Below are positions 9,017-18,689 of a DNA stretch of 64,000 nt, in pieces. The notes below the pieces were generated by a model. That model saw only the letters and a program-made list of their open reading frames with translations. It did not search any database and had not been told where the DNA came from. The DNA lies in NCBI GenBank assembly GCA_030280995.1, contig JASXTE010000002.1, forward strand, positions 22,464,683-22,528,682. The letters run 5' to 3'. Every line of letters starts with the position of its first letter. Position 1 is the stretch's first letter. This DNA comes from Hemileia vastatrix. Lineage: Eukaryota; Basidiomycota; Pucciniomycetes; Pucciniales; Zaghouaniaceae. The position numbers were made by a program, and so were the translations under genes.

Positions 9017-11420
9017 ATGACTGATCAAAGTGCTTCTGCTGGCTGTGATGAGGAACTACACTTGATTTATTATTATGAGACTTCTGTAAGTTCTCTTTTG
9101 ACTACAAAACTTGCTCAAATTAATCAATTGCTGGATCAATCAGGATGTGGAGATGCAAGAAGTTGAAATAAAAGTGGAAAAAACTGCTCTGGATCAAAAG
9201 CCTCCATTGAACCCCCCAGAAGAGCTTCCAAGAGGATTCAAGATAAAAAAGATGCCCTTGCAGTAGCAGGTCAGAAGCCTCTCGACTCACCTCAGGGAGT
9301 TGAGGGCAGAGAGCCTCAAACTAAGATCAAAAGTAGAAATTCTATAAGAAAAGGTAAGAAATTTAGAGTCTTTTCCTCAAGAGAAGAGGAAACCTCATCC
9401 AACAACAAAAGCCCTTCCACAATTGGCTCCTCAACAACAGGAAAAGGTGGAATTTTTAAAATGGCAATGGGACTGGATAAACACCCAGTGGGACTACCTT
9501 CAGGCCCAACAACAGCAAGCACCTCTGGCAGGTCCTTCCAGGCCCCATCAATTCATCCCAGCCCCTCCTCATCCCTACCAAGGAGGAAGAAGGAAAAAGA
9601 ACCCTCAATTTCAAATTTTTTCAAAGCCATGGTAAGCCCCTCCATTTAATCTCAAGTTCCCTTTATTGTCACTGATCCAGTTCCTTCAGGTAATTCTGGA
9701 AGAGGTGATGATACCTTGAGACCAGTAGAGGCTGGCTCTAGTAGGCTTATCAATCAATACTCTGATGTATCTACTCCTTTAGTTCTAATTTATACTTCAA
9801 TGATTAACCCTGGTATGGCTATTATTGATGAAACAATTGATCATGAAGTTTATGAGAGGCTGTAAAATTATTCTGTTACTTTATTGAGTAATACCCCTGA
9901 TGTAGCTACCATTAATGATGAATATTTGAGAGATATTATTACTAAAAAAAATCACATAATGAACAACCTCCAATTAACTCAAAAATTTAATAGTTTGGTA
10001 ACTGAAAAAGGTTACAAAGCAGTGATAAATGAATTGCACAGGGTTTCTAATGATTTGTATAATTACAAAGTAACTCATGAGAAGAAAGTTTCTTTGTGGA
10101 AAAATATCAAGAATGATTTGTACAAGTTACAAGAAAATGTGTCTATCTGTTACCAGGAACTAGAGGGACATAATTTAGACTTGAAGAGACTAAATGACCA
10201 TTATTCATCTCTGCAAAACAAGAATCAATTATCTTTTGCAAATATCAATGAGACATTATCCAGTATTCCAAGAGTAAAAACTAGGCTAACAAATATTGAA
10301 GAGCAATTGAACTCTTTGTTACATGACAAAAAGTATTCTGACATTTCTTTGAAAGAACCTTTTGCACTGGATACTCCAATGGTACCTGTCCCTAGTTCAT
10401 CTAAAGTAAAATTAGTGCCAGGAATGCCTGTAGATATTCCTGAGTTTCCATCAAAAATTGATGATGCACCTTGTTCATCTACAGAAGGGTTAAAAAATGA
10501 GATTACTTCCCAGTTAGAGAATTTATAGCTTCTTATCACTCAGAAACAAGCTTTTAATAAGGATCCTGCTTCAAATCAAAAGAATTGGCCAAAATGTGAC
10601 CAATATCCAACATTTGATTGTGATTCTTCCTCTTATTGGCAGAAATTTATATGCAGATTTGATAATCTGAAGAATTCTTACCAACTTCCAGATGAAGAAA
10701 TTGTGTCTAAATAAATTTATTTCTTTACCAATGTAGCCCTAATGTGGTATGAATCTGTCCTTTTAGATAAAAATGACTACTCATGGGAAGATTGGAAGAA
10801 ATTAATTAAAACACAGTTTGGTGGTTCCAAGTTTAGGCTAGCTCAACAAAGGCAGTATGAGGAAGCTAAATATAGCTCTTTATATACTGAAAAACCTATT
10901 GAGTTCCTAATGAAACTTGTGAAGATCCTGAGGGCAATTGACGCAGATATGAATTCTGAATTATGGAATGACAGGATCCTCTATAAATTGCCTATGTCTC
11001 TGAGAGACTTGATAGTTTCTAGGTCTGAGTTCTCAAGAGAACCTTCTTTTTTTATTAATACTTGTAATGAGATCCTTTTAAATAACAAGTATGATTCTAT
11101 AAGATTCATTCCTATATTTTTATTAAAGAAAACCTCCAATTACCAATAGACACCTCCTGAAAATGTTGGTAAACCTTCTGCCCCTATTGCACCTAAAAAT
11201 TATGCAGAAAGCCTTGTCAGAAAGGCCATTTTTGAGACAGAAAGATAAATATTGTTGAAAAAACAGAGGAACATGCTGATGACACAGTTTCACTTGATGA
11301 TACTTCAAGTCATTGTTCCAGAAATATTTCATATGAATCTCACCAGGAAATTTTAATTCTGGAAGAAGATATTCATTTTTTGAATAATATTGACATTAGG
11401 AATAATTATTTATCTACAGT
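9017..11420 (+). pseudogene. E2 Gag (broken)
   Basis: Begins at the ATG at 9017 (MTDQSASAG), equivalent to MTDQSGFAA in E3. It can be followed through VPFIVTDPVPSG, SMINPGMAIIDETID, a coiled-coil stretch (9880-10330) and the capsid-like domain (MWYESVLLDKNDYSWEDWKK at 10742). In-frame stops occur at several points, for example after DARS near 9164, at 9650, 9865 and 10528, and near 10713. In the zinc-knuckle region (around 11200-11240) a short deletion removes the first two Cys, leaving only KPCQKGHF, so nucleic-acid binding would be lost. Identified by alignment by eye with E3. Confidence 0.85.
9153..9635 (+). pseudogene. E2 overlapping ORF in +1 frame (two stops)
   Basis: Starts at ATG 9153 in the +1 frame relative to gag. 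Protein order matches the E3 overlapping ORF: NPPEELPRGFKIKKMPL, LSTHLRELRAESLKLRSKV, QEKRKP, KWQWDWINTQWDY, PPHPYQGG, KPW-stop. Two in-frame stops interrupt the coiled coil, as expected for this decayed copy. The similarity to E3 in this frame is far clearer than in the gag frame of the same DNA. GGTAAGC follows the KPW codons, and TTCCTTCAG lies downstream near 9684. Confidence 0.65.
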
Positions 11421-13580
11421 GGAAGATTCTTAGATCATAAGAAATCTTGAGGACAGCTCAATTATTATTGCACCTCTCAAGGCACCATTCTTGATTTATG
11501 GAAATAAAATTGAGGTTGTTGTGGATTCTCAAGCTGGAGGAAGTGTAGTATCTGAAAAATTACTTTCTTCAGTGGATCTGGATTATCAATAAAAACTCAT
11601 GCCTATCACTTCTGAGAATTGGAGAGGCTATGGCTCTGTTTTGTCCCCCATTGGTAAATACAAAGCTACAGTATTTTTCAAATATAACCATGGCATTGTA
11701 AGAGCTATGAGTGACTTTGTAGTTATGAAAAATGATAACCTAAGTAGTTGGTTCATTGTGGGAAATGACATTTTAACCAAATATGGCATTAAATTGGGTC
11801 CCTCAAACCAATTCTTTACAATGTGGTTGAATGGGAAGAGAAAATTTAAAATTTTCTCCCCAAAAAAGTTATTAAAACCAGGATTGAACACATGAAATGT
11901 AATTCTGTGATTCAATATAAAGGAAGATCTACAAAATAAATTTCTGCCTTATTGTCTGAAATTGAAACAGCTTCTTTTGGAGAACAAATTTCTGGTGAGG
12001 AAAATGATTCCATCATTCAGTTGATATAATCTTTTCCTATGGCCTTTGTTCATGGGTCACATGAATTAGGATTGGTAAAAAAAGAAATGAAGCTCTCATT
12101 ATCTTTCCAATTAACTGAAATACCATCTAGTTGAAAGAAGAAGCCTTATCCTGCTTCTCCCACAAAGAGAAAAGATATTTAAGACAATATCTCTACCCTT
12201 TTAAAATGAATATTATTGAAAAGATAGTTGAAACACCTAAATATTGTTTTATCTCACCTGTCCTAATTTCTATAGAGAAAGATAAAGCCAGATTATGCAG
12301 TGATTATAGAGAATTAAATACTTATACTGTTGATAATATCTATCCTTTACCCAGAATTAAATCTATACATGCTACCTTACAGGGTGCTAAATAATCAGCT
12401 GTTTCGATGGTAATAAGGGATATCACCAGGTACCTTTTGAGAAGAATTCACAGAATTTTCTGATGATTGCTACTCATATGGATATTTATAAGTATGTTAG
12501 GATGCCATTTGGCCCTAATAATTCCCCTTCAGTTTTTCAAAAGGCTACGGAAAACACATTCCATCAATAAATAATTGAAGGATGGCTGATGGTTTATATT
12601 GATGATATCATCATATTCTCTAAAATATTTGAGGACCATCTTAACCACCTGTGTAAAGTATTCCATTAAATGGATGAGGTAATTATGACACTTTCCTTGA
12701 AGAAATGCAAATTTTGTTTTCATTCATTGAAAGTGCTTGATCATAATTTCTCAGGGTTACAGATATGTGTTGACCAGAACAAATTGACAGCCATACCACA
12801 GGTAAAAGCTCCTACTACAGTCACAGAGCTCCAGAGTTTTTTGGGAATGTGTGGATACTATAGACAGTATATTTAAAATTATCAGGTAATAGCATTATCT
12901 CTAACCTAATTCACTATGAAAAATGTTGCTTTTTTCTGGAACAGTGAAAGACAAAGAGCCTTTGACACTATGAAACAATGTTTAATGTCAGCACTAATTC
13001 TTGCTTTACCTGAATTTAATCAACCATTTTTTTATACACTGATGACATTTTAATTGGCCTTGGTGCTGCTCTCCATCAAAAACAAGTTATGAATGAAAAA
13101 GTATCAGAAGTAGTAATTTGTTATATTTCAAGAACCTTTAGAAATAGTGAATTGAAATATGTAGCCACTCAACTGGAGTGTTTAGAAGTAGTGTTGGCTC
13201 TAGAGAAGCTACATTATTATCTGGATGACTAGAAATTTGAACTTTTCACTGACTTCAGTGCAGTTAAATCCCTCTTGAACTTGAAAACACCTAACAGACA
13301 TATGTACAGATGGAATCTAGCTGTTCAAGAATACAGAGGAAGGATTAAAATAAATCATAGGGCTGGTATTGTTCACTCAAATGTGGATATGTTATCAAGG
13401 TCACCTTTACCAAATGATGACTCTAATCCTGCTTATGATCCTGAGGATGAAATCATTCATATTCATGGGATATATGTGGTTGATATGGAGGAAGAGCTAT
13501 TACAGCTTATTCTGGATTCATATGATAAGGAAACTGACTTAATAAAGTTATGCAACATATTAAATGATCCAAAGAATGCT
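11421..13580 (+). pseudogene. E2 protease, reverse transcriptase and RNase H (broken)
   Basis: Protease: VVDSQAGGSVV near 11518, where the catalytic DSG has become DSQ. A conserved YKATVFFKYNHG stretch follows at 11659. RT: CFISPVLISIEKDKARLC at 12244, DYRELNTYTVDNIYPLPR, and an intact YIDD near 12596. RNase H: IGLGAALHQKQ near 13055, with the preceding Asp-containing strand frameshifted. Many stops (for example 12393, 12568, 12670 and 12874) and a frameshift near 13030 make it non-functional. Neighbours in order are gag upstream and IN downstream, as in Ty3/Gypsy. Confidence 0.85.
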
Positions 13581-15053
13581 TCAATATAAGCATTAATTAA
13601 AACCCTCACACCAAAGTACCAGACTGCTTTGAAAAAAGTAAAATTTTCAATTGATTATGGCTACCTGTATTATAGAAGAAAGTTGAGTAATGTTATTTTT
13701 ATTCCTCCTTCTATGAAAGAGATCATCTTGAAGATTTTTCATGATAAAATACTGGCTGGAAATTTTGATTTTGAAAAAAAAAAGATCAGAATTAAGAACA
13801 CTTCTTGGTGGGTTAATATTTCTGAAGATACCAAAATATATGTTGAATCCTGTGATTATTTCCAGAAATTAAAAAGATTAACTGTAAAAAGAGCTGGATT
13901 AATGCAACATATTGAAGCTCCTGATTCACCATGGCAAATAATAAACATGGACTTTGTAACAGGATTTCCCATTTCTGGGAAAGACAGTTATAACTCTTGT
14001 TGGGTTATAGTGTACAGTTTTACAAAAATGTGTAAATTTATCCCTGCCCACAAGGATGTTTCCACTAAAGAATTAGCCTTCTTGTGGTGGTCTCATATGT
14101 TTAATACTTCTGGCTCTCCAAAGGCCATAATCTCTGAAAGAGACCCTAAATTTACTTCTGAATTTTGGATGTCTCTGATGGATGTTTGTGGTTGTGATCT
14201 GAAGATTTCTACTGCCCATCACCCCCAGACTGATGGATTAGATGAAAGAATTATTCAGAATTTAGAGGTCATGATAAGAAGGTATTGTGCCTTTGGCCTT
14301 GAGTACAAAGACAATTACAGATTCATTCATGATTGCTTTACCTAACTTCCTGATTTGGAATTTGCTTATAATAGCACTGTTCACTCTGTTACTCAGAGAA
14401 AGGCTTTTGAGCTCTGGCTTGGATATGTTCCAAATACTCCTGCCCAAATTCTCAATAAGAAAATACCTAAATTGGATTTACATCCTGGTGTAAAATTGTT
14501 TCTTCAAATGCAACAAGTTTGCAGAAGTAATTCTCAAACATGTATTGAAAAATCTTTTGAATATGAGAAGAAGAGGTGGAATAAATCCCATAAAGAATAA
14601 ACTTTTAAAATGGGTGATGAAGTACAGATTTCTACAGTCCACTTCAATTTACAAGGTAACAACAAATTAAAAGACCAATTTTCAGGTCCATTTGTTTTCA
14701 GAAGAATTGTTGGTGAGAATGCAGTTGAAGTTATCTTGTACTCTCCATATGACAGAAAACATCCTGTTTTTCCAATATCTCTTCTGTAACCTTACACATC
14801 CAATAGTGATTTATTTCCTAAAAGGAGGGGAAGACCAAAGAAGACCCCTATTGAAATCACTGAAACAGAAGAATTTGATAAGATTCTCAATGAGAGAATA
14901 ATTTCTGCTGAAAAAGGTACTGAATACTTATTGAGATTCAAGAATAAATCTTCTGAATATGATTCTTGGATACCTGTGAAAGAGATATATAATCATCCTG
15001 CTCTACTAAAGACATATAAAAAAAATCATAGCATTTTTTTATTGTTTTTTTAG
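13581..15053 (+). pseudogene. E2 integrase with chromodomain (broken)
   Basis: The zinc-binding HHCC region is degenerate (CDYFQK for CDSCQK near 13850). In the catalytic core the first Asp is in NMDFVTGFP (13946). The second is changed to Glu (SERDPKF for SDRDPKF, about 14135). The Glu is kept in DERIIQ (14240). GPF/Y module: FSGPFVFRRIVGENAVEV. Chromodomain: TEYLLRFKNKSSEYDSWIPV (14920-14985). Stops at 14343-14345 and 14598-14600, among others. Ends at TAG 15051-15053, 10 bases before the LTR, overlapping the polypurine tract. Confidence 0.87.
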
Positions 15054-15063
15054 AGTGAGGGAT
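15054..15063 (+). other. E2 polypurine tract
   Basis: AGTGAGGGAT immediately before TGTCAG of the 3' LTR; the purine run begins within the preceding TAG stop codon. Confidence 0.75.
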
Positions 15064-16049
15064 TGTCAGCCAGGCTGATAGACTTACCCAGTAAAATAAT
15101 TAATTATTTACTGGGATGAAGCCACACCTTTTTATTTCTTATTTCATTATTAATTATTTTCTGTTTACTTTAAAATTACTTGTAGTAAATTAACCAATTA
15201 CAATAGGGGGTATCAAAGTTGGAAATTTTTAATTATTTAAAAGATATCTCACAACACAAAAAGAAAGCCATAAAATTGACATTAATTATCAGTAAAAAGG
15301 TATTTTGGGGCACAATAGGGCATAATTTAAAAAAATTATCATGTTTGATTTGGTGGAGAAAAGAGGTATTTCAAAATGGAATATTTTTAACTTTGATAAA
15401 CCCTAATAAGTAAATTTAGTAAATATTTAAATTAATATTAATATCCCTTATATTTTTATTCCCTAACATTGTTCTCAATGAGAGGTTAAAAGAGATAAAA
15501 ATATACTAATACTTAAATTGAAAAAATTCAAATTATTTTATTTAAAATACTAAAAATTGAAAATCAGATTGTTTTGTACTAAGTGCGACATTTAAAGTGA
15601 AATTTAAAATATATCAAATAAATTGATATATACATTAAAATATATTTTATTGGCACATCTTTTTAGTACTCTCTGTTATTTTTAATTTCTTATTTTGGAA
15701 GGATCTTTTCTCTCACACTCTTGTATGTAGGATTCTTAACTCCGTGTACTCTTTCCCCTTTTTTTCCTATAAAAGGTCATCTATCTTGTGCTGCTTTATT
15801 CATTCCATTACTTACTTTTTATTATATACAACCAAAAAAATATTCTATTGCTACCCATACTGATTTATTAACTACATTTTTGTAAATTAAGTCCTTATAA
15901 GTAATAATAAAATTTTCCCTTACCTTTTTATTGATTAATAAATCATATAAGATAAAATCTATGTACCTTGATTGAAATTCTTGAGTTATCCACCTTCACT
16001 GCCTTTTGGACCACTGTAAAATCTTCTAGACAATTAGGACCCCTTGAAA
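15064..16049 (+). repeat. E2 3' LTR (with MITE insertion)
   Basis: 986 bp, equal to the 5' LTR plus a 199-bp insertion and its 4-bp duplication. TATA box at 15768-15776. Ends CTTGAAA (from CTTGACA), followed by the CTTAC target duplication. Confidence 0.9.
15206..15404. mobile_element. MITE-like insertion in E2 3' LTR
   Basis: 199 bp present in the right LTR and absent from the left. Ends are inverted repeats: GGGGGTATCAAAGTT and AACTTTGATAAACCCT (about 14 matching bases). AATA flanks both sides (15202-15205 and 15405-15408), so a 4-bp duplication is possible, although 2-3 bp (TA or ATA) cannot be excluded. No transposase; the short ORF in it is not convincing. The family is unclear. Confidence 0.8.
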
Positions 16050-16054
16050 CTTAC

Positions 16055-16380
16055 CAAATCACACACCCTTTTCATAGCCAGGTCTTCAACCAAGTTCTAT
16101 CATGATTCCTCCAATCTTCTTTTTATTATGTAATTTTTGTAAAAATAATTCCATCTGATATACAGTAGCAATGGCATCTGATAATTTATTAAACACTTCA
16201 TCTTGAACACTGTTGAAAAAATGAACATGTGAAATAATTTGAGGTTGGTATCCTTTACTAATAACCCCAAACACAATGTCCTTACCACTAGCATTTAAGT
16301 ACTTTTTTTTCTGGTAATGAATCAAGATAATCATCTTTTTTAAATATGCTAGTTTTGTACTAAGTCAGATTTTTCAAAGA
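16055..16380 (-). pseudogene. Tet-like 2OG-Fe(II) oxygenase pseudogene, 5' half
   Basis: Minus-strand frame reading LNASGKDIVFGVISKGYQPQ, SHVHFFNSVQDEVFNKLSDA, LFLQKLHNKKKIGGIMIELG, then a TGA (from TGG, Trp) and RPGYEKGV, TGA, FG at the splice donor at 16055. A frameshift near 16290 joins it to an upstream KKDDYLDSLPEKKST stretch. Further upstream, EVKPTILNEKGKSYQKK (about 16430-16475) may belong to an earlier exon. It continues in frame with 7188 downward. The GWRPGYEKG..FGIY signature is the main reason for suggesting the Tet-like oxygenase family. It is separated from its 3' half only by the E2 insertion. Confidence 0.5.
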
Positions 16381-16505
16381 GCCAAAGAAGGCTTTAAAAA
16401 AAATTTCCTTCTAATTAAATTATTTTTTTTGATAAGATTTTCCCTTCTCATTCAGAATTGTAGGTTTCACCTCTGAAAAAGGTTTGGAAGATTATGAGAT
16501 TTATG

Positions 16506-16581
16506 AGAGTGATAAGAGTGATAAGAGTGATTAGAGTGATTAGAATGATGAGAGTGATGAGAGCAATGAGAGTGATGAGGA
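16506..16581 (+). repeat. 9-bp tandem repeat (AGAGTGATR)n
   Basis: About eight copies of AGAGTGATA/G. If translated on the plus strand it gives an Asp/Ser repeat (ESDKSDKSD), but two stops interrupt it and I find no gene around it. Confidence 0.7.
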
Positions 16582-16734
16582 CTTTGAAATTATTTTAGAT
16601 ATTTTGATGATATTTTTGAATCTTTTTTTTTTGAAATATGAAAAAAGATTTAAAAAAAGAAACAACAAAAAATTAAGAAAAAAAATTAATAATTATTTTT
16701 CATTTCTTTCTACCTTAATCCCTCAATTTCCCAT

Positions 16735-17475
16735 TTTTGATGTCCTCAATATCCCCCCTATTATCCCATTTTTGGTGTCCTCAACCCCCCTGTTGCTCAA
16801 TTTGGTGTCCTCAAAACCCCCCCTTTCCCCCTTTGGTGTCCTCAACATCCCCCATTTTACCCCCTTTGGTGTCTGTAATACACCTCTTTTTCCCCCTTAA
16901 GTGTCCTCAGGAACACCCCTTTTCAACCCTTTGGTCTCCTGAACCCCCCCCTCCCCATTACTCCTCATTGCTCCTATCTCTCCCCCCTCACCTCTCCCCC
17001 CTCACCTCTCCCCCCTCACCTCTCCCCCCTCCTCCCTTTGTTTCTTAATGAATTGCTAACAATATTTTACACTAATGAACTATTGTCACCAATTTTTCAT
17101 CAACTTAAAGAGCTTCTTAGAAAATTATGAAACAATGAAGGGAAGAGGGAGGTGAGGTGAGAGGGGTGGGGGGTGGGGTGGGAGTAATTAGGAGGAAGGG
17201 GGGAGTAATGATGGAGGAGGGGGGAAGCTATGATGGGGAGGGATAGGTGGGGAGTGGGGGTTTTCAGGAGACCAAAGGGGGAAAAGGGGGAACCTAAGGG
17301 CACCTAAGAGGGGAAAAAGGAAGGGGGGGTGTTGAGGACACCAAAGGGGGAAAAAGGGGGAATAGGAAGGGTGCATCTTGAGGACACCTAAGAGGGGAAA
17401 CGGGGGAGGTGGAGGACACCAAAGGGTGCAAAAGGGTGGAATGAGGAGGCCAAGGAGGGGGAAAAGGGGGGAAGG
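16735..17475. repeat. Large inverted minisatellite (C-rich arm, spacer, G-rich arm)
   Basis: Left arm (about 16735-17037): six to seven units of about 32 bp based on GGTGTCCTCAACACCCCC and CCCCTTT, ending in four copies of CCCCCTCACCTCT. Spacer about 17038-17137, AT-rich. Right arm (about 17138-17475): the reverse complement type, with GTTGAGGACACCAAAGGGGG-like units. The arms are extremely strand-asymmetric (pyrimidine versus purine) and could fold into a cruciform or G-quadruplexes. The translated P/F-rich ORFs here are low-complexity shadows. Confidence 0.85.
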
Positions 17476-17982
17476 TGGCATAATCACTAGGCCAACAAGA
17501 GATATAGATAGGATTATAGAGAGAAAAAAAAAGAGAAAAGAGGGAGAGAAAGAACAAAAAAAGAGTTAATTTAACCTTGAAAACCAAAAAAAGATCCACT
17601 TACAAAAAAGAAAAAAAATATTCATAATTAGCAAATAAAAAATCAAAAAAAATGAATAAAATGACTTACCTGGAGAGATGAGATGAGAAATCAAATGAAA
17701 CTAAATTGTTTGAGGAGAGGAGGAAAAGGATATAAGGGATAAATGAAAAAAGAAACTGTGAAAAATTATGTGATTGCAGAAAATATGTGATTTCATGTTG
17801 AGCTAGTGAATGAAAACAAATGAGACATCCAGAAAAGAGACATTCACCATAAATTTAAAATAAAATTGAATTTTCAAAAAACAAAATACCAAACCAAGTG
17901 AATAAAGCATACAAGTCAAAAATTTGGAGAGTATGAAAAAAAAATTAAAAGGGTTGTGTCTCCAAATTTTGGAGGGTGATTG
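17476..17982. other. A-rich stretch, nothing recognised
   Basis: Purine-rich then AT-rich DNA between the inverted minisatellite and the transposase fragment. It may be the 3' flank of the Harbinger remnant; no terminal inverted repeat was found. Confidence 0.35.
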
Positions 17983-18477
17983 TCATAATGAAAGAGTGTA
18001 TGCCAGTGGAAGGATTGTTTTGTGATTCAAAAAGGGGAGAGCTGGTTCAGGTTTGGGATCCTCTTCTTCATAAAGATCATTCCACTCATCATTTAAATCA
18101 GCTAGGATATTGTGGAGTATAAAACAACTCATTATCCAATGATTTGCAATTTTTATTTCCATTTTTTTTTGAAATTTGATTCTGAGTTCCCAGAGACTAG
18201 AAAATCTTCCCTTTAAAATAACAATAGCATGTTCAATTTGTACTCTTGATTGTGAAAGGTGGTAATTATAGGTGGTTTTAAGGTCACTTTTTAAAGTTGC
18301 ACCTTGTAAAGCAGGTATAATATACTTTACACTTGCATATGCTGAGTCTGCAAGGAGGTAATGAGATTCATTGAAGTATGAGTCAGGATATTGATAAACT
18401 CTCATTCTTTGGAAGACTGAAGAGTCATGAAGAAAAATTTCAAGATAATTAGAAATATTCAACAAAAAAATCTGCAA
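17983..18477 (-). pseudogene. PIF/Harbinger-type DDE transposase, C-terminal fragment
   Basis: 164 codons on the minus strand. It starts within the catalytic domain (HDSSVFQRM), continues with LLADSAYASVKYIIPALQG, where the Asp of DSAY is the second catalytic residue, and has QSRVQIEHAIVILKGRFSSL, where Glu is the third. It ends with NHWIMSCFILHNILADLNDEW, typical of the DDE_Tnp_4 (Harbinger) fold. The first catalytic Asp and the N-terminus are missing, cut off near 18480-18510 where E7 sequence begins. The remaining part is open to its TAA, so decay after truncation is modest. No partner Myb-like ORF or terminal repeats were found. Confidence 0.75.
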
Positions 18478-18689
18478 ATAATTATAAAATAAAATAAAAT
18501 AATTTTTGTGAAGATCAGCAAGATCAAGATTTGTCCCTCCAGCAAGAGGTTATACTCCACAATTTTAGTGGGCCTGATTGTGAAGATCAAGATTCATGAG
18601 GTTAAACTGCACAATTTTAGAAGATGTGATTATGTTTATGAATCAAGATTTGAAGATTTATAAGATGTAAGTGAAGATGAAGATTTGTA

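Larger units (their letters stand above)
7246..16049 (+). mobile_element. E2: decayed Ty3/Gypsy chromovirus
   Basis: LTR retrotransposon on the plus strand with LTRs at 7246-8027 and 15064-16049, flanked by CTTAC on both sides (7241-7245 and 16050-16054). Order: LTR, PBS, leader repeat array, gag with overlapping ORF, PR, RT, RNase H, IN, chromodomain, polypurine tract, LTR. It is the same family as E3 in both LTR and proteins. Many stops and some frameshifts break the polyprotein. The first LTR has TTTCAG for TGTCAG and the last ends GAAA for GACA, so both ends have mutated. It sits in the intron of the oxygenase pseudogene, at its 5' splice site. Confidence 0.93.

Noticed and set aside
16980..17035. 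Regularly spaced short repeats that might suggest a CRISPR-like array
   Set aside because: Units are contiguous 13-bp repeats without unique spacers, in a eukaryotic transposon-rich region.
16604..17599. Several overlapping P-, F- and S-rich ORFs on both strands
   Set aside because: Translations of the C-rich/G-rich minisatellite in all frames. No start context or conserved frame.
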